Origin: Acinetobacter puyangensis | GTDB taxonomy: Bacteria > Pseudomonadota > Gammaproteobacteria > Pseudomonadales > Moraxellaceae | Length of the DNA stretch: 64,000 nucleotides | Direction: 5' to 3' | NCBI RefSeq assembly: GCF_900096995.1 | Contig: NZ_OANT01000013.1 | Location: 1 to 64,000, forward strand | Notes under the pieces: model-generated | Told to the model about the DNA's origin: nothing | Seen by the model: only the letters and a program-made list of their open reading frames with translations | The model's database searches: none | Part shown: piece by piece, positions 9,270 to 18,732 of the stretch | Layout: each line of letters begins with the position of its first letter | Position numbering within the stretch: the stretch's first letter is position 1 | Position numbers and translations under genes: made by a program

Positions 9270-10700
9270 ATGGCAGCTCATCAAAATGCGTCCGAGTCCT
9301 CTCAGGGTTTAAAACATGGACTGCAATCACGCCATTTGACCATGATCTCCATTGCTGGGGTGATTGGTGGGGCTTTGTTTGTTGGCTCAGGTAGTGTGAT
9401 TTATGCAACTGGTCCTGCTGCTATTTTGGCTTATGCATTAGGTGGACTTTTGGTCTTGCTGATTATGCGTATGCTCGGGGAGATGGCGGTACTCAATCCG
9501 GATAGTGGTTCGTTCTCCACTTATGCAGATCGTGCGATTGGACGCTGGGCAGGTTTTTCAATTGGATGGTTATATTGGTGTTTTTGGACACTGTTGATGG
9601 GTTGGGAAGCCTATGTGGCCGGCAAGATTCTACATGATTGGTTTCCCTTTATTCCAGTTTGGGGCTATATGCTACTGGTGATTATCGGGCTGGTCTGGGT
9701 AAATCTACAAGATGTGAAAAATTATGGTGAATTTGAATTTTGGTTTGCCCTAATTAAAGTGATTGCGATTGTCCTGTTTTTGGTGGTAGGTAGTTTAGCA
9801 ATTATGCATTTATGGCCTTGGGGTGATCAGGCGGTGGTGGGTGGCGTTGCTAATCTGACTGCACAAGGTTTTATGCCCAATGGCTTTTCGTCGGTGGTAA
9901 CGGCTTTGCTTGGGGTGATGTTTGCCTATATGGGAGCTGAAATTGTGACGGTTGCTGCGGCTGAATCCAAAAATCCGGCCAAGGAAATTCGTAAGGCATC
10001 AAACTCGATTGTCTGGCGTATTATCTTGTTTTATGTGGGTTCGATGTTTATTACCGTATGTTTGATTCCGCATAATAATCCTTTACTAAAAGATCCAACT
10101 TGGGGAACTTATAGTGTTACTTTAACCATGTTGGGTATCCCAGAAGCACGTCATATTGTTAATTTTGTGGTGTTAACTTCGGTGTGTAGCTGCTTTAACT
10201 CGGCGTTATATACCTGCTCACGTATGATGTATTCATTATCCAATCGTGGTGATGCACCAAAAAGTTTTGCATTGATCAATCGTAAAAGTAGCCCTTGGGT
10301 TGGGGTGCTGGTATCTGCTCTCTTCTCTTTAGTTGCAGTTTATCTGACAGCCACCGAAAGTATGAATGTTTATGATGTGTTGATGTTGGCAACTGGGACA
10401 GTGGCTTTATATGTCTATCTTGCAATTGCATTTTCTCAGTTGCGTATGCGTAAGAAACTAGAAGCCGAAGGCACAAAAATTGACTTTAAAATGTGGTTGT
10501 TTCCATGGTTAACCTATGCCGTGATTATCATGATTATTGGTTCGATCATTACCATGTTGATTGAAGGGACCTATTTTAAAGAAGTTACTTATACCTCAAT
10601 TCTGGCACTCTTCATTGTATTTCTAGGGGTTTGTGCACAAAAATTTGACTGGGGTAAAAAAACAACAGCTAGTCAAATCCTACCGGAAAAGCAAAGTTAA
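9270..10700 (+). CDS. gabP: GABA permease, APC amino-acid transporter family
   Basis: A 476-residue inner-membrane transporter of the amino acid/polyamine/organocation superfamily (family norm 12 helices). The N-terminus has SRHLTMISIAGVIGGALFVG, typical of the GabP/AnsP/CycA group, followed by MRMLGEMAVLNPDSGSFSTY. The start at 9270 is preferred because AAGGGA lies six bases upstream; an in-frame TTG at 9252 has no such site. It is adjacent and convergent to gabR and carries the shared operator upstream, supporting GABA uptake. Transport of a related omega-amino acid cannot be excluded. Confidence 0.87.
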   Translation: MAAHQNASESSQGLKHGLQSRHLTMISIAGVIGGALFVGSGSVIYATGPAAILAYALGGLLVLLIMRMLGEMAVLNPDSGSFSTYADRAIGRWAGFSIGWLYWCFWTLLMGWEAYVAGKILHDWFPFIPVWGYMLLVIIGLVWVNLQDVKNYGEFEFWFALIKVIAIVLFLVVGSLAIMHLWPWGDQAVVGGVANLTAQGFMPNGFSSVVTALLGVMFAYMGAEIVTVAAAESKNPAKEIRKASNSIVWRIILFYVGSMFITVCLIPHNNPLLKDPTWGTYSVTLTMLGIPEARHIVNFVVLTSVCSCFNSALYTCSRMMYSLSNRGDAPKSFALINRKSSPWVGVLVSALFSLVAVYLTATESMNVYDVLMLATGTVALYVYLAIAFSQLRMRKKLEAEGTKIDFKMWLFPWLTYAVIIMIIGSIITMLIEGTYFKEVTYTSILALFIVFLGVCAQKFDWGKKTTASQILPEKQS

Positions 10701-10738
10701 GTTACGACAATTTAAAGTCACGATTTAACTTGCTAATA

Positions 10739-10771
10739 CAAGAACCTCCTTATGGGGGTTCTTGTTTTTTT
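10739..10771 (+). terminator. Intrinsic terminator of gabP
   Basis: CAAGAACCTCC pairs with GGGGTTCTTG around TTAT and is followed by TTTTTTT. It lies between the converging gabP and gabR genes. Confidence 0.88.
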
Positions 10772-10794
10772 GGGGTTAAAAAATATTTGGGTAA

Positions 10795-12300
10795 TTAGGA
10801 GGATAAGGTACTGATTCCTGCCTCTCTTAAACATTGTAATAATACGCCAAATGCCATCATCATGTCTTTTTCATTGACACAGGCAAAGCCCAACAACAGT
10901 CCACGCTGTGCACGTGCATGTGAACGCATATAGTATTGTGAAAGTGCTCTGACCGTGACACCACGTTGTAAGGCACTGGAAGCGATAGCGACATCATCAC
11001 AACCGGTTGGTAATTTTAAAATCATATGCAAACCAGCTGCACTGTTATATTCATGAATAAAATCTGGCCCCAGATAACGCTGAGTGAGTTGTATTAGGAA
11101 GTGGTAGCGTTTGCCATACAGTAAGCGCATACGGCGAATATGTGCGCCATAATGTCCTTCGCGAATAAATTCAGCCAGTGCTTTTTGAACCAGTAAATGT
11201 CCACCCCGATACAGTTCTGCTGCAACAATACGCAGAGGGGAAAATAATTGTTTTGGTACGACCAGATAGCCGATCCGTAAGGCCGGATAAATGGTTTTAC
11301 TAAAGGTGCCCATGTAGATCACCGGTGCATCAGGTTCCAGACCCTGTAGAGAAGGATAGGGTTGTCCGGAAAATCTGAATTCACTGTCATAATCATCTTC
11401 GATGATCCAGCTGCCATATTGCCGTGCAATTTGCAGCAATTGTTTGCGACGTGCGGGGCTTAAATGCGAGCCCAAAGGATATTGATGGGATGGGGTGACA
11501 AAGATTAATTTGGGTGGATGTCTAGGCCTTAGCTCTGGAATAATACCTTCTTCATCAATTGGCAAAGCACGAATATTTACCCCATTCATACGCAGAATAT
11601 TACGCATACCCCAATAAGCGGGATCTTCAATCCAAACCTGATCGCCAATATCACTTAAGGCACGGGACACCAGATCAATGGCCTGATGGGTACCTTCGGT
11701 AATAATAATCTGATCTGCATCACATTGCACCGAACGGGCGATCCTTAAATATTCTGCTAATGCATGCCGTAACTCGACACAGCCTCCTGCATTGCTATAA
11801 ATCAGACGATTAACATCAGGCTCACGACTTAGTTTTGCCTGAATACGACTAAAAATATGATGCGGAAATTCGGTGACATCAGGTGCACCTGGGACAAAAG
11901 CACCCCACTGGTTTGGTGATGCTGCGGCATAGCCAACAATGCTTGAACCACGTTGCGACAGCACATAATTTTTGGACAGGCTTTGCGCCTCTTGATATTT
12001 CGCACGGCCTGGCAATGTGTTTAAAAAAGATTCGGGCAGTTTGTCGACCACCCATGTGCCGTGCCCAGTACGTGCTTCGACATAGCCTTCAGCTTGTAAT
12101 TGTTCATAGGTGCTTAAAACCGTATTGCGGGAAACGCTAATTTCTTTGGCCAGATCCCTTGAGGCCGGTAATCTGGTTTTAGGTGCCAGTACACCTTCTA
12201 CAATGGCATAACGTAAACATCGAAAAAGGCGTTGATGTAGTGTCCCCTCGATATCTTGTTGTAAACGCTGCAACAAATAATCTCCAAGTAAACTACGCAA
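10795..12300 (-). CDS. gabR: MocR-family PLP-dependent regulator of GABA catabolism
   Basis: A 501-residue fusion of a GntR-type winged helix (about 20-85; LPASRDLAKEISVSRNTVLS) and an aminotransferase-fold domain (about 140-495). The latter keeps the PLP-binding lysine at position 335 in GTFSKTIYPALRIGY. In Bacillus, GabR senses GABA plus PLP, activates gabTD and represses itself. The start is TTG at 12300, preceded by AGGAGAG, and no in-frame ATG lies closer. This ribosome-binding site lies inside the first half of the 36-bp direct-repeat site, which favours autoregulation. Its position among gabP, gabT and gabD supports the role. Confidence 0.92.
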   Translation of the reverse strand: MRSLLGDYLLQRLQQDIEGTLHQRLFRCLRYAIVEGVLAPKTRLPASRDLAKEISVSRNTVLSTYEQLQAEGYVEARTGHGTWVVDKLPESFLNTLPGRAKYQEAQSLSKNYVLSQRGSSIVGYAAASPNQWGAFVPGAPDVTEFPHHIFSRIQAKLSREPDVNRLIYSNAGGCVELRHALAEYLRIARSVQCDADQIIITEGTHQAIDLVSRALSDIGDQVWIEDPAYWGMRNILRMNGVNIRALPIDEEGIIPELRPRHPPKLIFVTPSHQYPLGSHLSPARRKQLLQIARQYGSWIIEDDYDSEFRFSGQPYPSLQGLEPDAPVIYMGTFSKTIYPALRIGYLVVPKQLFSPLRIVAAELYRGGHLLVQKALAEFIREGHYGAHIRRMRLLYGKRYHFLIQLTQRYLGPDFIHEYNSAAGLHMILKLPTGCDDVAIASSALQRGVTVRALSQYYMRSHARAQRGLLLGFACVNEKDMMMAFGVLLQCLREAGISTLSS

Positions 12301-12335
12301 TTGGCTCTCTCCTACAAGATAAAAGTGGCTCTCGT
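12300..12335 (+). promoter_or_regulatory. Probable GabR operator between gabR and glutamate dehydrogenase
   Basis: TGGCTCT at 12302-12308 and TGGCTCTCGT at 12326-12335 repeat the 24-bp-spaced arrangement. The site abuts the gabR start codon. Its direction is that of the plus-strand dehydrogenase gene, as at gabP and gabT. Confidence 0.8.
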
Positions 12336-12634
12336 GAGATATGGGCCGAGAGGTGCAAAATTAAGGCGATATAGCGTGATTATAAAGTATTTTGATTTGA
12401 GGATAGCAAGTGTGGTTTGGGCGTTATCGCAGTTAAATGCAGAACATTGGGCAAGAATATTCTGCACTTAATTTTTGCAAACGACAAGCAAGTTTCCATT
12501 ATTCCTGTGCGAGCCTTGACCAGCGCATCTATAACGGCATGTGTTGAAACTCATCATCATACATATATTGGCATCACGGCTAGCGCTTATGAACGTATTT
12601 TTTCCATATCAAAACATCAATGTAGACCAATGCC
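12336..12634. other. Leader region upstream of glutamate dehydrogenase
   Basis: About 300 bases with no convincing gene. A TGCAGAA/TTCTGCA inverted pair with a 15-base loop lies near 12436-12464. The promoter of the dehydrogenase should be here. A 73-codon frame at 12417-12638 looks random and I do not call it. Confidence 0.45.
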
Positions 12635-13918
12635 ATGAATATGATGATTAAAAGCCTGACCTATGCAGATCAGCACACCACTGCCTGGAGTAACTATCTT
12701 AACCAGTTGGATAAAGTTGCGCCTTTTCTTGGTGAATTAAAAGACCGACTGGATATTCTGCGTCGTCCAAAACGCAGTTTAATTGTAGATATTCCAGTGG
12801 AAATGGATGATGGTAGCATTCAGCACTTTGAAGGGTATCGAGTCCAGCATAATTTGACCCGGGGACCGGGAAAAGGGGGCGTACGTTTTCACCCAGACGT
12901 GAATTTAAATGAAGTGATGGCACTCTCTGCTTGGATGACCATCAAATGTGCTGCATTAAATTTACCTTTTGGCGGTGCCAAAGGTGGTGTACGTGTTGAT
13001 CCCACCCAGTTATCAAAACGCGAACTGGAACGTCTGACACGTCGGTATACTTCTGAAATCAATCTGATTATTGGACCACAAAAAGATATTCCTGCACCAG
13101 ATGTTGGCACCAACCAACAGATTATGGCGTGGATGATGGATACCTATTCCATGAATGCAGGCTCAACAGTGACAGGTGTGGTGACAGGTAAACCGATTCA
13201 TCTGGGGGGGTCACTGGGACGGGTTAAAGCCACAGGTCGCGGAGTCTTTGTCACTGGACGTGAAGTTGCTGGGCAGATCGGATTGAATATTCCGGAGGCA
13301 CGGGTATGTGTACAGGGTTTTGGTAATGTGGGCAGTGAAGCAGCATTATTATTCAATCAACATGGTGCCAAAGTAATTTGTATTCAGGATCATTCTGCCA
13401 CGCTTTTTCAGGCCGATGGCATTGATATTGCCCAACTGATGGAGTATCAGAAACGCCATCACAAAATTCAGGGGTATGCACCGGAAAATGAAATTGATTT
13501 CGATCAATTCTGGAAAATTCCTGCCGATATTTTTATTCCTGCTGCACTTGAAGGGGTAATTGATGAGCATATTGCACAAACCATTCAAACCCGACTGATT
13601 CTGGAAGGTGCCAATGGCCCTACCTTAAGTGGTGCAGATGAAATTTTAAGTCAGCGTCAGATTACTGTCGTGCCTGATGTGATCTGTAATGCCGGTGGTG
13701 TGACAGTCAGCTATTTTGAATGGGTACAGGATATTGCCAGTTATTTCTGGACGGAAGAGGAAATCAATCAACGTATGGACAACATCATGAAAAAGGCGGT
13801 CTACGACGTCTGGTACAAAGCGATTCATGTCAATTGTTCATTACGTACTGCGGCCTATATTCTGGCCTGTGAACGTATTTTGATTGCCCGTAAAGAACGT
13901 GGGACCTATCCCGGTTAG
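12635..13918 (+). CDS. gdhA: Glutamate dehydrogenase (Glu/Leu/Phe/Val dehydrogenase family)
   Basis: A 427-residue cytoplasmic enzyme interconverting glutamate and 2-oxoglutarate plus ammonia. The N-terminal domain has [13 protein letters not shown], the catalytic region [10 protein letters not shown] (active-site Lys) and [15 protein letters not shown]. The Rossmann domain has [14 protein letters not shown], and the C-terminal part has PAALEGVID and [15 protein letters not shown]. Several start ATGs (12635, 12641, 12644) lack a clear Shine-Dalgarno site, so the exact N-terminus is uncertain by up to three residues. It sits inside the gab cluster downstream of an operator-like site, so it may recycle glutamate made by GabT. 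NAD versus NADP use is not determined. Confidence 0.9.
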   Translation: MNMMIKSLTYADQHTTAWSNYLNQLDKVAPFLGELKDRLDILRRPKRSLIVDIPVEMDDGSIQHFEGYRVQHNLTRGPGKGGVRFHPDVNLNEVMALSAWMTIKCAALNLPFGGAKGGVRVDPTQLSKRELERLTRRYTSEINLIIGPQKDIPAPDVGTNQQIMAWMMDTYSMNAGSTVTGVVTGKPIHLGGSLGRVKATGRGVFVTGREVAGQIGLNIPEARVCVQGFGNVGSEAALLFNQHGAKVICIQDHSATLFQADGIDIAQLMEYQKRHHKIQGYAPENEIDFDQFWKIPADIFIPAALEGVIDEHIAQTIQTRLILEGANGPTLSGADEILSQRQITVVPDVICNAGGVTVSYFEWVQDIASYFWTEEEINQRMDNIMKKAVYDVWYKAIHVNCSLRTAAYILACERILIARKERGTYPG

Positions 13919-14027
13919 TTGTGGTCAGCTTAATTTTGATCTGAGTGGTCTTGGTCCGGTTGGTTTTATGGAAATCTGATTGGACAGCAGCGTTTCAATG
14001 TGGATTTATTATTTTTGGGGTTTGAAT

Positions 14028-15209
14028 ATGTCGAAATATGTGTATCGGAACATGGTGGTAGGTCTGGCAATCGGACTATGTACGGGATTTTCCCCTGCTG
14101 TATTTGCCAGTGATTTAAGTTTTGGCAATGCCGCATCTAATCTTGGACAGATTGAATTATCTGGCTGGTTGCGTGCCAAATATCAGGATAAGGATTATTC
14201 CGACAGCGATCGACAACTGAAATTTGATGCAGCTAAAATTACCATCAAATATGATGCAAAACATCTGTTTGGTGAACTTGAATATCGCTGTTATCAATCC
14301 GATACCTTGTGTGATTTATCCACATTGGTCAATGCAAATCTGGGATATAAGATCAATGAAAATGATCGTTTGACGGTCGGTTTGCAAAATATGCCGTTTG
14401 GTGTAGGCCGTGGCTGGGGCAGCAGTTGGTATGGTAGTTCGCTAGACAATGCTGGTCTGGAAGATGTACATAATCTGGGGATCAATTATCAGCATCAATT
14501 ATTTGATAATACCCATATAGATGTGGCCTATTTTGTTCGTGATGGTGGTCACTATGCAGGCAGTGGCGGTGATAGCGCACGTTATTCTGCCAATTTTGTC
14601 CGCACGGATGAGACCGATGCACCCACTTTAAAAGAAAAAAATATGTGGCTTGCCCGTATTAAACAGGATATTGCAGTTACTGCTGTTCCCGATTTAAAAC
14701 TGGGTGTTGGCGGGTCGTATTGGTATTCCGATCTGGACAATAAAGATAATGGTGAAACTGGACATCGTAAGGCTTGGACGGTTTTTGGACAGTTAGGTTA
14801 TCAGAATGCAAATGCAACCTTTAGCATTGGACAGAATAATGTTGATAACAAATCTTTAATTACACCTGATTATTCAACCGTGGGTTCTTTTGATTCGGTA
14901 TATAATGTGGCCAATAAAGCTAATTTTTATGTGGCTGATCTAAATTACCAATTTAAAAATATTATTGATGGTTATCATCTGACGCCTTATGTAACTTATG
15001 CTATTTATGATAAGGATAAAAGTGGTTTTGCCACCTCACGTCGTCAGATCTGGGGCGCACAACTGGATGTAAAACAACTGTCATTTGCAGCGGAATATAT
15101 TGTTGGTAAAAATGATGTATTTATTGGTGGCAATGAAAACTCATTGGTGAATGGCGATAGCAATGGCCATAGTCGTTTACTCAATCTTCTGTTGATATAT
15201 AACTTCTAA
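14028..15209 (+). CDS. Outer-membrane porin-like beta-barrel protein
   Basis: A 393-residue protein with a signal peptide ending near FSPAVFA|SD, alternating polar and hydrophobic strands, many Tyr/Gly/Asn residues, and a C-terminal Phe (LLLIYNF) typical of outer-membrane barrels. I chose the ATG at 14028, after a GGGG at seven bases, because the upstream TTG at 13980 would place 16 extra residues before the signal peptide. I cannot place it in a named porin family. Its position between the dehydrogenase and gabT suggests uptake of an amino-acid-like substrate, but that is inference. Confidence 0.72.
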   Translation: MSKYVYRNMVVGLAIGLCTGFSPAVFASDLSFGNAASNLGQIELSGWLRAKYQDKDYSDSDRQLKFDAAKITIKYDAKHLFGELEYRCYQSDTLCDLSTLVNANLGYKINENDRLTVGLQNMPFGVGRGWGSSWYGSSLDNAGLEDVHNLGINYQHQLFDNTHIDVAYFVRDGGHYAGSGGDSARYSANFVRTDETDAPTLKEKNMWLARIKQDIAVTAVPDLKLGVGGSYWYSDLDNKDNGETGHRKAWTVFGQLGYQNANATFSIGQNNVDNKSLITPDYSTVGSFDSVYNVANKANFYVADLNYQFKNIIDGYHLTPYVTYAIYDKDKSGFATSRRQIWGAQLDVKQLSFAAEYIVGKNDVFIGGNENSLVNGDSNGHSRLLNLLLIYNF

Positions 15210-15231
15210 AACTATCTTGTATCTTTTAACG

Positions 15232-15257
15232 GGCATGTCTTCGGATATGCCTTTTTT
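15232..15257 (+). terminator. Intrinsic terminator of porin gene
   Basis: GGCATGTC-TTCG-GATATGCC forms a hairpin with one G-T pair and is followed by TTTTTT. Confidence 0.88.
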
Positions 15258-15292
15258 ATGACAATTAAATTTCAGCTTGGTATTTGCCATGA

Positions 15293-15328
15293 ATTGGCCC
15301 TCTCCTTCTATCTCAAAGTGGCTCTCGT
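15293..15328 (+). promoter_or_regulatory. Probable GabR operator upstream of gabTD
   Basis: TGGCCCT at 15295-15301 and TGGCTCTCGT at 15319-15328 are 24 bp apart. The first half differs by one base from the other two sites. It lies 116 bp before gabT. Confidence 0.8.
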
Positions 15329-15443
15329 TACAAATGGCAAAAAGCGCAAAATAAAAAACATAAACAGCCCTGTAAGCAGTCAAAAAACCATGCTGATTAC
15401 ACCCATCAAAGCTGTAGGCTTTAATCAAGAATGAGGACATAAA

Positions 15444-16703
15444 ATGGACAGTAAACACTCTGCGCTTAATGCACGTAAACAACAAGCAACTCCAAAAGGC
15501 GTTGGCGTGATGTGCCAATGGTATGCAGAGAAAGCTGAAAATGCGACAATCTGGGATGCTGAAGGCAATAAGTTTATCGATTTTACAGGGGGAATTGCCG
15601 TATTAAATACAGGGCATCGCCACCCGAAAATCATTGCTGCGGTGACTGAGCAATTAAGCAAATTTACTCACACTGCCTATCAGGTTGTACCGTATGAAAG
15701 CTATGTTGCATTGGCAGAACGTATTAATGAACGTGCGCCGATTGCAGGTCCAGCCAAAACCACATTCTTCTCTACCGGTGCAGAAGCTGTCGAAAATGCA
15801 GTAAAAATTGCCCGTTCTTATACAGGTCGTCACGGTATTATTACCTTTGGTAATGGGTTCCACGGTCGTTCATTTATGACCATGGCAATGACAGGTAAAA
15901 CAGCACCTTACAAACGTGATTTTGGTGTGATGCCGGCAGGCGTGTTCCATGCCCGTTATCCAGTCCCATCAAAAGGCATCAGTGTTGATGATGCAATTGA
16001 AAGTATTGAAAATATTTTTGCAGAAGATGTGGCGGCACATGATGTAGCAGCGATTGTACTGGAACCTGTTCAGGGTGAAGGCGGTTTTAATGTGGTGCCA
16101 GCAGAATTTTTAAAACGTCTACGTGAACTATGTGATCAACACGGTATTTTAATCGTTGCCGATGAAGTTCAGTCCGGTTTTGCCCGTACGGGTCAATTAT
16201 TTGCCATGAATTATTATGAAACAAAAGCCGATCTGATTACCATGGCAAAAAGCTTGGGTGGCGGCTTCCCGATCTCTGGCGTGGTTGGTCGTGCCGAAGT
16301 GATGGATGCGCCAAATCCAGGTGGTTTGGGCGGGACTTATGCAGGTAATCCGGTTGCAGTCGCTGCTGCACATGCAGTGATTGATGTGATCGAAGGTGAA
16401 AAACTGTGTGATCGTGCCAATACACTTGGTGCCGAACTGGTTGCGGTTTTAGAGCATATTCAACAAAAAACAGTGAATGTAGTTGCAGATATTCGTGCGC
16501 TGGGTTCAATGGTTGCAATTGAGCTTGAAACTGCTGAACAAGCCAAAGCAGTACAAAACTATGCCATGCAAAATGGTTTATTGATTCTCACCTGTGGCAA
16601 ATATGGCAATGTGATCCGTTTCTTGTATCCATTGACTATTCCGGTAGAACAATTCCGTGAAGGTCTGGACATCTTAAAACAGGGTTTTGCCAAACTACCT
16701 TAA
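15444..16703 (+). CDS. gabT: 4-aminobutyrate aminotransferase
   Basis: A 419-residue class III PLP aminotransferase that transfers the GABA amino group to 2-oxoglutarate, giving succinate semialdehyde and glutamate. It shows FTGGIAVLNTGHRHP at the N-terminus, the cofactor segment STGAEAVENAVKIAR, the acidic motif VADEVQSGFARTG, and the PLP lysine at 269 in MAKSLGGGFPISG. The ATG at 15444 follows GAGGA. It is 15 bases upstream of gabD, forming a two-gene operon behind the operator at 15293. Confidence 0.95.
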   Translation: MDSKHSALNARKQQATPKGVGVMCQWYAEKAENATIWDAEGNKFIDFTGGIAVLNTGHRHPKIIAAVTEQLSKFTHTAYQVVPYESYVALAERINERAPIAGPAKTTFFSTGAEAVENAVKIARSYTGRHGIITFGNGFHGRSFMTMAMTGKTAPYKRDFGVMPAGVFHARYPVPSKGISVDDAIESIENIFAEDVAAHDVAAIVLEPVQGEGGFNVVPAEFLKRLRELCDQHGILIVADEVQSGFARTGQLFAMNYYETKADLITMAKSLGGGFPISGVVGRAEVMDAPNPGGLGGTYAGNPVAVAAAHAVIDVIEGEKLCDRANTLGAELVAVLEHIQQKTVNVVADIRALGSMVAIELETAEQAKAVQNYAMQNGLLILTCGKYGNVIRFLYPLTIPVEQFREGLDILKQGFAKLP

Positions 16704-16718
16704 TTTTGGAGCATCAGC

Positions 16719-18167
16719 ATGATTCAGGATCATTTGAAATATTTATTACAGCATGCTGATATTGCACTTGAAGCGCCTGCTTCAGGTGACTATATTCAGG
16801 TCAATGATGCGGCAACTGGTGAAGTACTGGCATGGGTGAAAAGTCATGACCGTGCTGCGGTTGAATCTGCAATTGCACGTTCTGCGATTGCACAGGCAGC
16901 ATGGAAAAAACAAACTGCTTTGACACGTGCCGATGTATTATGGGCATGGTTCAATTTAATAATTGAGCACAAGGAAAATCTGGCTCAGATTTTAACTGCG
17001 GAACAAGGCAAGCCACTTGCCGAAGCACGTGGAGAAATTGGTTATGCTGCTTCTTTTGTACGCTGGTTTGCCGAACAAGCTCGTCGTGTTGATGGTGAAG
17101 TGCTCAGTCCAACACTTGCCAATCAACGCTTGCTGGTGATTAAGCAAGCGATTGGTGTCACCGCAGCCATTACCCCATGGAACTTCCCAGCGGCCATGAT
17201 TACTCGTAAAGCTGCACCTGCACTTGCTGCGGGCTGTTCGATGCTGGTTAAACCTGCCGAACAAACCCCGTTAACGGCCTATGCACTTGAAGTACTGGCA
17301 TTACAGGCAGGATTACCAGTTGATCTTTACCTGAATATCAGTGGTGATGCCATTGAAGTCGGTAAAACCCTGTGCGAAAGCGATACTGTACGTAAACTCA
17401 GCTTTACTGGTTCAACGCAGGTGGGTCGTATCTTAATGCAGCAATGTGCGCCAAGCATCAAGAAATTATCACTGGAACTGGGTGGTAATGCGCCTGTCAT
17501 CGTGTTTGATGATGCCAACCTTGATCAAGCGGTACAAGGCATCATGGCCAGTAAATTCCGCAACAGTGGACAAACCTGTGTCTGTGCCAACCGTATTTAT
17601 GTACAAAACGGGATCTATGACGCGCTGGTTGAAAAACTGGTTGAGGCTGTGGCGAAATTACAGGTTGGTGATGGTCGTGATGCAGCATCAACGCAAGGAC
17701 CTCTAATTGATGAAGATGCAGTTGCCAAAGTGCAATCGCATATTGCAGATGCCATCAGCAAAGGTGCCACAGTCAAAATTGGTGGTAAGCGAGCAGATAT
17801 TGGCGCAACATTCTTCGAGCCAACAATATTAACTGACGTCACTCAAGAGATGAAAGTCTCCAAAGAAGAAACCTTTGGTCCACTGGCGCCATTATTCCGT
17901 TTTGAAGATGAAGATCAGGTGGTGGCCATGGCAAATGATACCGAATTTGGTTTGGCTGCTTATCTGTTTACCCAGAATACAGCACGGCAATGGCGTGTCG
18001 GTGAAGCACTGGAATACGGTATGGTCGGCATTAACACCGGTGCCATTTCCAATGAAGTTGCGCCATTCGGTGGTGTCAAACAATCTGGTTTAGGACGTGA
18101 AGGTTCTAAATTCGGCATTGATGAATATCTGGAAATGAAATATCTCTGCGTTGATTTATCGGTCTAA
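16719..18167 (+). CDS. gabD: Succinate-semialdehyde dehydrogenase
   Basis: A 482-residue aldehyde dehydrogenase oxidising succinate semialdehyde to succinate with NAD(P)+. Motifs are PWNFPAAMITRKAAPALAAG, FTGSTQVGR, ELGGNAP (general-base Glu) and catalytic Cys287 in GQTCVCANR, then KEETFGPLAP and a C-terminal VKQSGLGREGSKFGIDEYLE. The length equals E. coli GabD (482). GGAG precedes the ATG. It is cotranscribed with gabT and followed by a strong terminator. Confidence 0.95.
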   Translation: MIQDHLKYLLQHADIALEAPASGDYIQVNDAATGEVLAWVKSHDRAAVESAIARSAIAQAAWKKQTALTRADVLWAWFNLIIEHKENLAQILTAEQGKPLAEARGEIGYAASFVRWFAEQARRVDGEVLSPTLANQRLLVIKQAIGVTAAITPWNFPAAMITRKAAPALAAGCSMLVKPAEQTPLTAYALEVLALQAGLPVDLYLNISGDAIEVGKTLCESDTVRKLSFTGSTQVGRILMQQCAPSIKKLSLELGGNAPVIVFDDANLDQAVQGIMASKFRNSGQTCVCANRIYVQNGIYDALVEKLVEAVAKLQVGDGRDAASTQGPLIDEDAVAKVQSHIADAISKGATVKIGGKRADIGATFFEPTILTDVTQEMKVSKEETFGPLAPLFRFEDEDQVVAMANDTEFGLAAYLFTQNTARQWRVGEALEYGMVGINTGAISNEVAPFGGVKQSGLGREGSKFGIDEYLEMKYLCVDLSV

Positions 18168-18212
18168 ATTTATTTACTATAGATTTATTGCGATACCTTA
18201 CCAGATCAGTTT

Positions 18213-18254
18213 AAACAGCCTGCTTTGCCCATTCAAAGCAGGCTGTTTTTTATT
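18213..18254 (+). terminator. Intrinsic terminator of gabTD
   Basis: AAACAGCCTGCTTTG pairs perfectly with CAAAGCAGGCTGTTT (15-bp stem, six-base loop) and is followed by a T-rich tract. Confidence 0.93.
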
Positions 18255-18382
18255 TTGGGTATTTTTATCCCTATAAAAATAAATGTCATCATAGAGTGGA
18301 TATGTATTTACTTGAAAATAATCGTGATATCTTTCTATTTTTGATATGATTTAATCACTTACATGATTTAATAGAACTTAAA

Positions 18383-18697
18383 ATGATCTTAAAACTCATC
18401 GCTGAAGACTTTATTCAGGTTGACCAAATTGCACAGGTGTTACCTTTGTATCAGGAATTGATCGACAAAACCCGATTGGAAACGGGATGTCTTGCTTACG
18501 ATCTTTATCATGATGTGCGTGATCCAGGTCATTTTATTTTTGTAGAAGAATGGATTGATCGTGCTGCCTTAGATGCACATGTTCAATCGGAACATTTTCA
18601 GCGACTGGTGCCTCAAATAGCGCCATACCAAAGACAAGCGGGTCAATTTACTCATATGCAAACATTTGAAAGCTTGCGTAAAACATTTGATGTCTAA
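18383..18697 (+). CDS. Antibiotic biosynthesis monooxygenase (ABM) domain protein
   Basis: A 104-residue single-domain ferredoxin-like protein with the ABM pattern: E-TGCLAYDLYHD, FIFVEEWIDRAALDAHVQSEHFQ. Relatives such as YgiN act as small dimeric quinol or substrate monooxygenases without cofactor, and many have no known function. It lies 36 bases upstream of the acetyltransferase gene and may share its transcript. The function is not established. Confidence 0.78.
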   Translation: MILKLIAEDFIQVDQIAQVLPLYQELIDKTRLETGCLAYDLYHDVRDPGHFIFVEEWIDRAALDAHVQSEHFQRLVPQIAPYQRQAGQFTHMQTFESLRKTFDV

Positions 18698-18732
18698 TTT
18701 TTATCAATCAAAGAATTTAAGGTTTTTTAATT

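Noticed and set aside
12417..12638. 73-codon frame just before glutamate dehydrogenase
   Set aside because: No ribosome-binding site, overlaps the next start, and composition looks random. Treated as leader DNA.
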